A stretch of DNA of 8,803 nucleotides from Candidatus Nealsoniibacteriota bacterium (GTDB lineage Bacteria; Patescibacteriota; Minisyncoccia; Minisyncoccales; GWA2-38-27), in NCBI GenBank assembly GCA_003559065.1, contig PWMZ01000017.1, forward strand, positions 1 to 8,803, written 5' to 3'. The notes under the pieces are model-generated. The model worked only from the letters and a program-made list of their open reading frames with translations, was not told the DNA's origin and ran no database searches. Position 1 is the first letter of the stretch, and each line of letters begins with the position of its first letter. Positions 1-7,234 of the stretch are shown piece by piece. The position numbers and the translations under genes are program-made.

Positions 1-495
1 ATGAACTCTTTCGATCATTTTATAAAAAAAGAACTAAAAATTAAATATTATGGTCGCTATGTGGATGATTTCATAATCATCCATAAAAACAAAGATTATT
101 TAAAAAAGATAATTAAAGAGATTAGGGAATATTTATTCAATAATTTAAAGTTAATCCTTCACCCTAAAAAAATATATTTGCAGAACTCTTTAAAAGGAGT
201 AAAGTTTCTAGGGAGCTTTATTAAACCTCATAGAATATATATAGCTAGTCGTACCAAAGGTAACTTTTTTCAAGCAATTGAGAGACAAAATCAATTAGTT
301 AAAAATCATCAACCCAATCGAGAAGAAAAAGAATCTTTTTTGAGTGTTATGAACTCTTATTTAGGGTTAATAAATCACTATCAAACCTATAACTTGAAAA
401 GAAAATTATTGAAAAGAGTTAATGCTTATTGGGAAAATTACCTTTATTTTAATCAGGGAAAAAACAAGTTTGTTTTGAAAAGAAAAAACATATAG
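1..495 (+). CDS. Reverse transcriptase, C-terminal part (DGR-like), 5' truncated by window edge
   Basis: RNA-directed DNA polymerase fragment; the visible 164 residues hold the second half of the palm and the thumb. The catalytic YVDD box is at residues 20-23. It is followed by a helix, an LHPKK segment (53-57), GVKFLG (66-71) and RTKGNF (84-89), then a basic C-terminal region containing NSYLGLINH. The order YVDDF, LHPKK, GVxFLG, RTKGNF matches my memory of reverse transcriptases from diversity-generating retroelements, which are abundant in CPR bacteria; a group II intron or other RT cannot be excluded. The ATG at base 1 is probably an internal methionine, because RTs have several conserved blocks before YVDD that would lie to the left. 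No template repeat, Avd-like gene or variable-repeat target is visible here, and any would have to lie upstream. The gene converges on the tRNA-Val gene, 61 nt away. Confidence 0.8.
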   Translation: MNSFDHFIKKELKIKYYGRYVDDFIIIHKNKDYLKKIIKEIREYLFNNLKLILHPKKIYLQNSLKGVKFLGSFIKPHRIYIASRTKGNFFQAIERQNQLVKNHQPNREEKESFLSVMNSYLGLINHYQTYNLKRKLLKRVNAYWENYLYFNQGKNKFVLKRKNI

Positions 496-502
496 ATTCA
501 AC

Positions 503-545
503 AAAAACATTACCTGTTTTTCTAATATGATTGTTTTAGAAACAA
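503..545. terminator. Possible weak AT-rich terminator hairpins between convergent RT and tRNA-Val genes
   Basis: Two short perfect inverted repeats lie in the 61-nt gap between the convergent RT and tRNA-Val genes. The first is AAAAACA (503-509) against TGTTTTT (515-521) with a 5-nt loop. The second is TTGTTT (531-536) against AAACAA (540-545) with a 3-nt loop. Because the arms end in A/T runs, either could act in both directions. The stems are almost all A-T and would be weak, and in such AT-rich DNA they may be chance. No better terminator is visible for either transcript. Confidence 0.25.
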
Positions 546-556
546 AATTGTCTATG

Positions 557-630
557 TGGGCGGTAGAGGACTTGAACCTCTGACCTTATACACGTCAAGT
601 ATACGCTCTAGCCAGCTGAGCTAACCGCCC
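557..630 (-). tRNA. tRNA-Val (anticodon GAC)
   Basis: Read on the minus strand this folds into a complete cloverleaf of 74 nt. The acceptor stem is GGGCGGT/ACCGCCC (7 bp). The D-stem is GCTC/GAGC, and the anticodon stem TATAC/GTATA encloses the loop TTGACGT, giving anticodon GAC for valine codons GUC and GUU. The T-stem is AGAGG/CCTCT with loop TTCAAGT. The discriminator is A, and the next bases are CAT, so the 3' CCA is not encoded and must be added by a nucleotidyltransferase. It lies 6 nt downstream of tRNA-Ile and, with it, directly after ftsH, with no promoter visible between them. Confidence 0.95.
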
Positions 631-636
631 TCACTG

Positions 637-709
637 TGCGCACGCCAGGAATTGAACCTGGGACATCCAAGTTATAAGCTTGGCGCTCTGACCTCTGAGC
701 TACGTGCGC
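637..709 (-). tRNA. tRNA-Ile (anticodon UAU)
   Basis: A complete 73-nt cloverleaf on the minus strand. The acceptor stem is GCGCACG/CGTGCGC, the D-stem GCTC/GAGC, and the anticodon stem CCAAG/CTTGG encloses the loop CTTATAA. U33 precedes anticodon UAU and A37 follows it. The T-stem is CCAGG/CCTGG with loop TTCAATT. The discriminator is A and CCA is not encoded. UAU pairs with AUA, an isoleucine codon that most bacteria read instead with a CAU-anticodon tRNA modified by TilS. AUA is used in this window, for example several times in the RT gene. The 5' end directly abuts the ftsH stop codon with no spacer, so the mature 5' end must come from RNase P cleavage of a longer transcript unless a promoter hides inside ftsH. 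Confidence 0.93.
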
Positions 710-2554
710 TTAAACTTTCTTCATCTTCATCTTCGGCTTTTCCTTGATTTCTTTTTTAATCAACTTTTCAAATTCTTCTTTTTCTATTGTTTCTTTTTTA
801 ATTAAAACTCGAGCTACTTTTTCCAAAGTTTTCTTGTTTTTTCTAAGAACTTCAATAGACTTCTTTTCCGCTTTTTTAATAAAATTACTAACCTCTTGGT
901 CTATTTTAGCGGCTACTTTTTCGGAATAGTTTTTTTGTTCCGAAATTTCTCTTCCTAAAAAAGTTAGTTCGTTATTCTCTCCATAAGCTACCGGTCCCAA
1001 AGAAGACATGCCATATTCTTTTACTAGTCTTCTAGCTAAACTAGAAGCTTTTGATAAATCATTAGAAGCGCCGGTGGTGACTTCTTTAAAAATTAGTTTT
1101 TCGGCGCAGTAACCGCCCAAAAACATGGCTAATTCATTTTCAAATTCTTTTTTAGTTTTCATTCTCTTTTCTTCTGCGGGCAAATGAATAGTGTAGCCGG
1201 CAGCCATTCCTCTAGCAATAATGGATATTTTCCTGATAGGCTCTCCTCCAGGAAGTAAGGTGGTAGCTAAAGCGTGGCCGGCTTCATGGTAGGCGGCAAT
1301 TTCTTTTTCTTTTTTTGAAAGAATGTGGCTTTTTCTTTCCGGTCCTAATAAAACTTTTTCAATGGATTCTAAAAAATCTTCTTGAAATATTTTTTCTTTG
1401 TTTTTTCTAGCAGCTAAAATAGCGGCCTCATTAGCTACGTTAGCGACATCAGCCCCGGAAAAACCAGGAGTTCTTTCAGCCACCTCCCTTAACTTTACAT
1501 CGGAAGCTAAAGGCATTTTTATAGTATGTAATTTTAATACTTCTTTTCTTCCTTTAATGTCAGGGGCTTCTAAAATTATCTTTCTATCGAATCTTCCTGG
1601 CCTTAACAAAGCGGGATCCAGGACGTCTCCTCTGTTTGTGGCTGCAATAATAATAATATTGGTTTCTCTCTCAAATCCATCCATTTCAACTAGAATCTGG
1701 TTTAAAGTTTGTTCTCTTTCGTCGTGACCTCCTCCGATACCGGTTCCCCTTCTTCTGCCGATAGCGTCTAACTCATCAATAAAGATTATAGCCGGAGCTG
1801 CTTTTTTAGCGGTTGAAAAGAGATTTCGGACTCGAGAAGATCCAACTCCTACAAACATTTCTACGAATTCAGAACCGGAAATAGAAAAGAAAGGAACTTT
1901 AGCCTCTCCCGCTACCGCCCTGGCTAAAAGGGTTTTACCAACCCCAGCTGCTCCCAATAAAAGAACTCCTCTGGGAATTTTAGCTCCCATTTTTAAGTAT
2001 TTTTTTGGGTTTTTTAAAAAATCAACAACTTCCTTTAATTCTTCTTTTACTTCTGTTAAACCGGCCACATCATCAAAGCTTGTTTTTTCTTCGGGCTGTC
2101 CTTTGCCACCGAAAAGCTTGGCCTTAGCTTTGGTGAAATCAAAAGCTTGAGAAGCTCCAGCTTTCATTCTTTTAAAAATGAAAAAGAAAAAGACAATAAA
2201 AATTAGAAAAGGGAGAAAAACCATCAAAGCCGGACCAACCCAGGCCCCTGGTTCTGTTTTAGTTTTAATATCTATCTCTCTGATTGTTTCTACGGAAACT
2301 CCGTAATTTCTTAAAGTTTCTATTAGGCCTGTTTCTGGTTCTTTCCTTGTTTCCTTTTTTGTCCCGTCGTTAAAAACTAAAGAGACGGCGTTACCAGCAA
2401 CAGTTATTTCTTTTACGTTTTCTATTCTTTGGACTAGTTCGGACAGAGAAATTTCTTCCGTTCTCTCGAAAGGATCCTCGAATAAGCTGAATATTCCAGC
2501 GAGAAGAAGAAAGATTAAAAGAATAAATAAGATGTGTTTAGTTAGAATTTTCAT
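710..2554 (-). CDS. ftsH: ATP-dependent zinc metalloprotease FtsH
   Basis: Membrane-anchored AAA+ protease that extracts and degrades misfolded membrane proteins and short-lived cytosolic regulators; it works as a hexamer. At 614 aa it is near full length for the family. In order: TM helix 1 (about 8-24), an extracytoplasmic FtsH-extracellular-type domain (about 30-103), and TM helix 2 (about 106-128). The AAA+ module then has Walker A GAAGVGKT (201-208), pore-loop F234-V235-G236, Walker B ending in D260-E261, and the second region of homology with arginine fingers R318 and R321. The M41 peptidase domain carries the zinc motif HEAGH (423-427) and a likely third ligand, D499. The Walker A differs from the usual GPPGTGKT but keeps GxxGxGKT. 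The start lies 30 nt after the S1-protein stop, suggesting co-transcription. A short AAGG sits only 1 nt before the ATG, too close to be a convincing ribosome-binding site. The lysine-rich tail ends immediately before tRNA-Ile. Confidence 0.97.
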   Translation of the reverse strand: MKILTKHILFILLIFLLLAGIFSLFEDPFERTEEISLSELVQRIENVKEITVAGNAVSLVFNDGTKKETRKEPETGLIETLRNYGVSVETIREIDIKTKTEPGAWVGPALMVFLPFLIFIVFFFFIFKRMKAGASQAFDFTKAKAKLFGGKGQPEEKTSFDDVAGLTEVKEELKEVVDFLKNPKKYLKMGAKIPRGVLLLGAAGVGKTLLARAVAGEAKVPFFSISGSEFVEMFVGVGSSRVRNLFSTAKKAAPAIIFIDELDAIGRRRGTGIGGGHDEREQTLNQILVEMDGFERETNIIIIAATNRGDVLDPALLRPGRFDRKIILEAPDIKGRKEVLKLHTIKMPLASDVKLREVAERTPGFSGADVANVANEAAILAARKNKEKIFQEDFLESIEKVLLGPERKSHILSKKEKEIAAYHEAGHALATTLLPGGEPIRKISIIARGMAAGYTIHLPAEEKRMKTKKEFENELAMFLGGYCAEKLIFKEVTTGASNDLSKASSLARRLVKEYGMSSLGPVAYGENNELTFLGREISEQKNYSEKVAAKIDQEVSNFIKKAEKKSIEVLRKNKKTLEKVARVLIKKETIEKEEFEKLIKKEIKEKPKMKMKKV

Positions 2555-2584
2555 GCCTTATTTAAAATAACATCTTTTGGATAA

Positions 2585-3397
2585 TTATTCTAATGCTTTG
2601 AGAGAGAGAAATATTTTGTTATTGGAAATATCAACTATTTTAACTTTTACTTTGTCTCCAATTTTAACTACTTCTGAGGGGTTTTTGATTGTTTTAGAAC
2701 TTAATTCAGAAATATGGATTAATCCTTCCAAAGCTTCTTTGCCGAAACTAATGAAAGCGCCAAAATCAACCACTCCGGTTATTTCTCCTTCAACGACATC
2801 TCCTTCTTTGTAATTTTTTAAGTTCTCTTTTACTTTTTCCGCTTCTTTAGCTTTTTCAGAAAGAATTAGTTTGTTTTCTTTAGGATTAATATCAAAGATT
2901 TTCAGTTCCATCTCTTGGCCAACGAAATTTTGTAAAGCTTCCAATATTTTTTGGTTGTCTCCTCCCTCAACTTTAGGATAATTGGTTGGAGATAATTGAG
3001 AAACCGGTAAAAAAGCGGGAATACCGGAAACTTTTCCCAGTAAACCTCCTTTATTGGCCCCAGTTATTTCCACCTTGATAATTTCGTTATTTATTTTTCT
3101 TTCTTTGATATTTTTCCAAGCTATTTCTTCTCCGGCCTGGTTTAAAGAAAGTTCTAAATAGCCGTCCTCGTTGGTTTCTCCAACTATTTTAATATAAGCT
3201 GAGTCTCCCACTTTTAGTTCTTTAAGCCTATCTTTAGCTTCATAAAATTCTTTGCCAAAGATAATGCCTACACCCGATTCTTTTAAATCAACATAGACGA
3301 CCGCATTTTTTTGGTCGATTATTTCTCCTTCAACGATTTCTCCCACCTTGGGGATTTTTATCGCGTCGGTTTCTTGAATTATTTTTTTAACTACCAT
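2585..3397 (-). CDS. rpsA: S1 RNA-binding domain protein (short ribosomal protein S1-like)
   Basis: A 270-aa protein built of three S1 (OB-fold) RNA-binding domains, at about residues 17-86, 101-183 and 197-268. The third is the most canonical, with VVEGEITGVVDFGAF and GLIHISEL. The second has the GGLLGKVSGIPAFLP signature typical of the ribosome-proximal repeats of protein S1. E. coli S1 has six domains and about 557 aa, so this is a reduced form of the kind seen in small genomes. By family it should bind mRNA at the 30S subunit and help initiation. That would matter here, where genes lack clear Shine-Dalgarno sites, but its action on such mRNAs is inference. It is the first gene of the minus-strand unit, and its promoter places transcription start 0-3 nt from the ATG. 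An S1-domain regulator not tied to the ribosome is possible, so the gene symbol is tentative. Confidence 0.82.
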   Translation of the reverse strand: MVVKKIIQETDAIKIPKVGEIVEGEIIDQKNAVVYVDLKESGVGIIFGKEFYEAKDRLKELKVGDSAYIKIVGETNEDGYLELSLNQAGEEIAWKNIKERKINNEIIKVEITGANKGGLLGKVSGIPAFLPVSQLSPTNYPKVEGGDNQKILEALQNFVGQEMELKIFDINPKENKLILSEKAKEAEKVKENLKNYKEGDVVEGEITGVVDFGAFISFGKEALEGLIHISELSSKTIKNPSEVVKIGDKVKVKIVDISNNKIFLSLKALE

Positions 3398-3406
3398 ATG
3401 ATTGGG

Positions 3407-3435
3407 AATATATCATATAAAAAGGGAAAAAGCAA
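3407..3435 (-). promoter_or_regulatory. Sigma-70-type promoter for the S1-ftsH-tRNA unit, near-leaderless
   Basis: On the minus strand there is a -35 box TTGCTT (3435-3430), a 17-nt spacer and a -10 box TATATT (3412-3407). Only 9 nt separate the -10 from the ATG at 3397, so transcription should begin about 0-3 nt before the start codon. No Shine-Dalgarno sequence fits in that space. A TATGAT overlapping the -10 region has no suitably spaced -35. Confidence 0.6.
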
Positions 3436-3436
3436 G

Positions 3437-3465
3437 TTGATTTTTCTAAAAAATAATGATATCAT
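3437..3465 (+). promoter_or_regulatory. Sigma-70-type promoter for the MBL-gyrA operon, leaderless geometry
   Basis: The -35 box TTGATT (3437-3442), a 17-nt spacer and the -10 box TATCAT (3460-3465) are followed by only 6 nt and then the ATG at 3472. The expected start point falls on the A of the ATG. The -35 lies 1 bp from the -35 of the opposite promoter, so the two promoters are back to back and could be regulated together. Confidence 0.6.
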
Positions 3466-3471
3466 GAAAAT

Positions 3472-4089
3472 ATGAATATTTTTTGGCACGGACAAACATG
3501 TTTTACTCTTAATTTTCAGCAAGGAAAACAAGTAGTTAGTGCTTTATTTAACCCCATTGATGCCAATAGCGGTTTAAAGCCGGTAAGAAAAGAACCGGAT
3601 ATTTTACTTTTAAGCAAAAGCAATGGGAAAAAGGACAAATCTTTTTTAATAGACGGGCCCGGAGAATATGAAATAAAGGATGTTATTATCAATGGCTTTT
3701 ATTCTTTTAAAGATGGAAAAATAGATCAAAATACCGTTTACCTTCTAGAGGAAGAGGGTTTAAAAATTTGTCATCTAGGACTTTTAAAACAAAAAGAATT
3801 AGGAAAAGAACAGTTGGATAAACTTTCAGATGTTGATATTTTACTTTTGCCCATAGGAGGGAAAGAAAGTATAGAAGCTAAAGAAGCAGCTGAAATTGTT
3901 TCTGAAATAGAACCCCAGGTTACCATTCCTATGTATTATCAGATACCCAAATTAAAAGAGAAGTTGAATAAATTAGAGGACTTTTTAAAAGTTTTAGGGG
4001 TTAAGTCTTTAGAGCCTTTAAAAAAGTTTTCAGTGAAAAAAAAGGATCTTTTGAACCAAGATCCTAAGATTGTTGTTTTAGAGCCATAA
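3472..4089 (+). CDS. MBL-fold (UlaG-like/Lactamase_B_3) protein lacking the metal-binding motif, probable pseudoenzyme
   Basis: A 205-aa protein whose layout follows the short metallo-beta-lactamase-fold hydrolases common in CPR genomes. It has an N-terminal WxGxxCF-like strand (residues 5-11), DILLLS (43-48), GPGEYEIK (62-69), N-T-x-Y (87-90), CHLG (100-103), DVDILLLPIGG (120-130) with a following EAKEAAEIV helix, and IPMYY (152-156). The metal ligands are missing. Where the family has HxHxDH, this protein reads SKSNGKKDKS, and the loop is about a dozen residues shorter. The Asp expected after HLG is Leu104. The His of the usual IPMHY is Tyr155, and the N-terminal GHSCF His is Gln8. The fold is therefore probably kept without hydrolase chemistry, suggesting a structural or binding role; its substrate or partner is unknown. 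It leads the gyrA operon, and its stop overlaps the next start by 1 nt. Confidence 0.78.
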   Translation: MNIFWHGQTCFTLNFQQGKQVVSALFNPIDANSGLKPVRKEPDILLLSKSNGKKDKSFLIDGPGEYEIKDVIINGFYSFKDGKIDQNTVYLLEEEGLKICHLGLLKQKELGKEQLDKLSDVDILLLPIGGKESIEAKEAAEIVSEIEPQVTIPMYYQIPKLKEKLNKLEDFLKVLGVKSLEPLKKFSVKKKDLLNQDPKIVVLEP

Positions 4090-4331
4090 TGACAGAAGAA
4101 AAAAAGAAAATATTAAGAGTGGTTGTTGTAGTAATTCTTGGGGGTATTATCTTTAGCTTCGGTCTTTACAGAATACAAAGAAAAGTTAGCTTTACCATCC
4201 AAAACCAAGAAATCCAATTTAATTTAGAAAATATGCCTTCTCTAGAATTATCCGATAGTATGAAAGAAGATTGGCAGTCAATATTAAAGGAACTGGAAAA
4301 AGAAGAAATTTTAGAAGAATATGAAGAATAA
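4089..4331 (+). CDS. Small single-pass membrane protein of unknown function
   Basis: I do not recognise this 80-aa protein. A short lysine-rich N-terminus (residues 2-8) precedes one hydrophobic helix (about 9-27). A positively charged stretch (RIQRK) follows, then a roughly 50-residue polar tail ending in acidic, likely helical sequence rich in Glu. The start codon overlaps the MBL gene's stop (TAATG), and its own last 11 nt overlap the beginning of gyrA. Translational coupling with both is therefore likely and supports it as a real gene. No Shine-Dalgarno site is evident. Its tail lies in the same DNA as the gyrA start, which constrains both sequences. Confidence 0.7.
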   Translation: MTEEKKKILRVVVVVILGGIIFSFGLYRIQRKVSFTIQNQEIQFNLENMPSLELSDSMKEDWQSILKELEKEEILEEYEE

Positions 4332-7233
4332 AAAAGAGATTCAACCAAGAGAAATAGTCCAAGAACTAAAGTCATCATATATCGACTATGCTATGTCGGT
4401 TATTGTTGCTCGAGCTCTTCCTGATGTTAGAGATGGTTTGAAACCAGTTCACCGAAGGATTCTTTATTCCATGTTAGAAGAAGGATTGAGACATAATGCT
4501 AAGTTTAGAAAGTCGGCAGCGGTAACAGGACTAACTTTAGCGAGATATCATCCCCATGGAGACATGGCTGTTTATAACGCTATGGTAAGATTAGCCCAGG
4601 ATTTTTCTTCTAGGTACACCTTGGTGAAAGGTCAAGGAAATTTTGGTTGTTTTACGGGGGACACAAAAGTTAAATTATGTGATGGGAGAGAATTAAGTTT
4701 TAAAAATCTAGTTAAAGAAAACAAGAAAGGGAAAAAGCACTGGGGGTATACCTTTAATCATCAAAAAAAAGAAATAGAAATAACTAAAATTAAAAAACCT
4801 AGATTAACTAGAAAAAATGAAAAGATTATTCAAATAACCCTGGATAACGATGAAAAGATTAAGTGCACTCTAGACCATCGGTTTTTATTAAGAAAGGGAA
4901 ATTATAAAGAAGCTCAAAACCTTAAAAAAGGAGATTCTTTAATGCCACTATATTTAAAACCGTGTGTCGGTAGAGTGGAACTTGAAGGTTGCAAAATGGC
5001 CAAAACCTACAACCATAAAATTGTTGATATTAAAATTTTAAAAAAGAAAGAAGATGTTTATGACATAACCGTGGATCCTTGGCACAACTTTGCCTTGGCT
5101 GCCGGTGTTTTCGTTCATAATTCAATCGATTCAGACCCACCGGCCGCCCCAAGATACACAGAGGCCAAACTCTCCGCCATTGGAGAAGAGATGTTAAAAG
5201 ACATAGAAAAAGACACTGTTGATTTTATGGATAACTACGATGGGACTAACACAGAGCCTAAAGTTTTGCCTTCTCCTTTACCTCAATTAGTTTTAAATGG
5301 ATCTTTGGGAATTGCCGTTGGAATGGCCACTTCTTTTCCTCCCCACAATCTTACCGAAGTTTGTGACGCTTTAATTTATCTATTAGATAACAAGTCAGCT
5401 AATACCGAAGATATTTTTCAATTTATTCAAGGACCTGACTTTCCAACCGGAGGGATAGCTTATGGGCAAAAAGAAATGATTACCACTTATTCTCAAGGAA
5501 AAGGTCCGATTGTCACTAGAGGAAAGGTGGACGTGAAAGAGAATAAGAAAGGAAGAAACCAAATTATTATCACCGAAATTCCTTATCTGGTTGCCAAGTC
5601 AGCTTTGATAGAGCAGTTTGCCAAATTAGTCAAGAACAAAAAAATACAAGGAGTCAAAGATATTAGAGATGAATCGGACAAAGAAGGGATGAGAATTGTT
5701 TTTGACTTGCAAAAAAACACTCGTCCTCAAAGAATAATTAACAAATTATATAAGTTTACTAATTTACAAAAAACTTTTCATATAAATTCTTTAGCCTTGG
5801 TTGACGGCATGTACCCTAAGACTCTTTCTTTGGTAGAAATTTTGAATCATTTTATTGCCCATAGAAAAGAGGTTATTAAAAGAAGGACCCAATTTGAACT
5901 TGATAAAGCCAAAGCCAGAGCCCATATTTTGGAAGGCTTGAAAAAATGTCTAGATAAAATTGACGAAGTAATCAAAATCATTAAATCTTCCGAGAGCAGA
6001 GAAGACGCTAAAAAGAACTTAATGAAAAAATTCAAGCTTACTGAGATTCAAACTAATGCTATTTTAGAAACTAAGTTGTCAGCTTTGGCCAAGTTGGAAA
6101 GAAAAAAGATAGAACAAGAGTTAGCTGATCTTTTAAAAAGAATAAAAGAATTAACCGCTATTTTGAAAAGCAGTCAAAAAATTAAAAAAGTTTTAGAAAA
6201 AGAATTAAAAGATCTTAAAGAAAGGTTTGGAGATGATAGAAGAACAAAGATTATTAAAGGAGAAGTTAAAAAAATTGCCGAAGCTGATCTTGTCCCTCAC
6301 GAAGAAGTAATTATTACTCTGACTACCGGAGGATATATTAAAAGAATTAATCCTTCTGTTTACAAAATTCAAAAAAGAGGAGGAAAAGGTATTTTAGGAA
6401 TGAAAACCAGAAAAGAAGATATTGTTGAGCATTTTTTATTGGCCGATACTCACGATCAACTTTTACTTTTCACCGACTCAGGAAAGGTTTTTAAAACAAT
6501 CGTCTATGAGGTCCCAGAAGGAACCAGGGTTTCTCGAGGAAGGGGTTTAATGAATTTTATTGATATTTCTTCTCAAGAAAAAATTCTTTCTTTAATGACA
6601 GCCGGCAAGAAAGACAAAGAAAAAGGAGTAGAAAACTTGGTTATCGCTACTAAAAATGGAATTGTTAAAAAAACCGACATTGAAAAGTTTGAAAATATTA
6701 GAAGTTCTGGTTTGATTGCTATTAATTTGAAAAAAAATGACTTGGTGAGAAAGGCTTGCAAGACAACGGGGAAGAATGATATAATGTTAATAACTAAAAA
6801 AGGCCAATCAATAAGATTTGAAGAAAAAGAAATAAGAAAGATGGGAAGAACCGCCTCTGGGGTCAAAGGAATGAATCTTAAAAAAGAAGATAACGTCGTT
6901 GGAGTAGAGGTGATTTATCCAGAACAAAAAAATCAGTATTTATTGATTATTACTGAAAAAGGTTTTGGGAAAAGAACACTATTGAAAGAGTATAAAAAAC
7001 AAGGCCGAGGAGGAAGCGGAATTAAAACAGCCAATATTACTTCAAAAACGGGCGATATCGCTTGTTCAGCAGTTTTAAGCGGAGAGGAAGAAGATTTAAT
7101 TGTTATTTCTCAAAAAGGACACATTATTAGAACAAAAATAGGAAGTATTGCTAAATCAGGTCGGGCTACTCAAGGAGTGAAAATAATGAAAATGGCTGAA
7201 GGAGATAAAGTAGCCTCTATAATCTACGTTTAA
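4321..7233 (+). CDS. gyrA: DNA gyrase subunit A with in-frame mini-intein
   Basis: The breakage-reunion subunit of type IIA topoisomerase, which with GyrB (not in the window) introduces negative supercoils using ATP. The precursor is 970 aa; removing the intein (residues 110-267) leaves 812 aa, slightly shorter than the 875 aa of E. coli GyrA. The start matches the usual N-terminus, with [20 protein letters not shown] and [15 protein letters not shown] is at 77-81. The catalytic Tyr is residue 279 of the precursor, 121 after splicing, next to the E. coli Tyr122 position. A coiled-coil tower and a C-terminal beta-pinwheel follow. The GyrA box QKRGGKG (684-690) argues for gyrase rather than topoisomerase IV. 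Odd points are the intein 11 residues before the catalytic Tyr, and Met82/Asn86 at the places of E. coli Ser83/Asp87. It overlaps the upstream small gene by 11 nt, and 1 nt separates it from the methyltransferase. Confidence 0.97.
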   Translation: MKNKKEIQPREIVQELKSSYIDYAMSVIVARALPDVRDGLKPVHRRILYSMLEEGLRHNAKFRKSAAVTGLTLARYHPHGDMAVYNAMVRLAQDFSSRYTLVKGQGNFGCFTGDTKVKLCDGRELSFKNLVKENKKGKKHWGYTFNHQKKEIEITKIKKPRLTRKNEKIIQITLDNDEKIKCTLDHRFLLRKGNYKEAQNLKKGDSLMPLYLKPCVGRVELEGCKMAKTYNHKIVDIKILKKKEDVYDITVDPWHNFALAAGVFVHNSIDSDPPAAPRYTEAKLSAIGEEMLKDIEKDTVDFMDNYDGTNTEPKVLPSPLPQLVLNGSLGIAVGMATSFPPHNLTEVCDALIYLLDNKSANTEDIFQFIQGPDFPTGGIAYGQKEMITTYSQGKGPIVTRGKVDVKENKKGRNQIIITEIPYLVAKSALIEQFAKLVKNKKIQGVKDIRDESDKEGMRIVFDLQKNTRPQRIINKLYKFTNLQKTFHINSLALVDGMYPKTLSLVEILNHFIAHRKEVIKRRTQFELDKAKARAHILEGLKKCLDKIDEVIKIIKSSESREDAKKNLMKKFKLTEIQTNAILETKLSALAKLERKKIEQELADLLKRIKELTAILKSSQKIKKVLEKELKDLKERFGDDRRTKIIKGEVKKIAEADLVPHEEVIITLTTGGYIKRINPSVYKIQKRGGKGILGMKTRKEDIVEHFLLADTHDQLLLFTDSGKVFKTIVYEVPEGTRVSRGRGLMNFIDISSQEKILSLMTAGKKDKEKGVENLVIATKNGIVKKTDIEKFENIRSSGLIAINLKKNDLVRKACKTTGKNDIMLITKKGQSIRFEEKEIRKMGRTASGVKGMNLKKEDNVVGVEVIYPEQKNQYLLIITEKGFGKRTLLKEYKKQGRGGSGIKTANITSKTGDIACSAVLSGEEEDLIVISQKGHIIRTKIGSIAKSGRATQGVKIMKMAEGDKVASIIYV
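4648..5121 (+). other. GyrA mini-intein (158 aa, no homing endonuclease)
   Basis: This segment interrupts the conserved GyrA block between GNFG and SID, a join that would be uninterrupted in normal GyrA. It begins with Cys (precursor residue 110) in the block A motif [10 protein letters not shown]. Block B contains the T-x-x-H motif TLDH (183-186). Block F is [14 protein letters not shown] (246-259), and block G ends VFVHN (263-267), with penultimate His266 and terminal Asn267. The first residue after it is Ser268, a valid +1 nucleophile. All residues needed for standard (class 1) protein splicing are present. At 158 aa it has no room for a LAGLIDADG endonuclease, and none is seen, so it cannot home by itself. 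Until it is removed, it separates the GNFG strand from the catalytic tyrosine region, so unspliced GyrA is expected to be inactive. Confidence 0.94.
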
Positions 7234-7234
7234 T

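Noticed and set aside
1..3. ATG at base 1 as the true start of the reverse transcriptase gene
   Set aside because: The YVDD box would lie at residue 20, far too early for any RT; the conserved N-terminal blocks must be upstream of the window.
496..556. A DGR template repeat just after the reverse transcriptase
   Set aside because: The gap is only 61 nt, is filled by short A/T hairpins, and shows no matching repeat elsewhere in the window that I could see.
1398..1727. 109-aa open frame antisense to ftsH, and similar frames opposite gyrA and the S1 gene
   Set aside because: They lie wholly opposite well-supported conserved genes, resemble no family I know, and are explained as shadow frames.
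4648..5121. Homing endonuclease domain within the gyrA intein
   Set aside because: The whole intein is 158 aa and is accounted for by splicing blocks and linkers; no LAGLIDADG-type or HNH motif is present.
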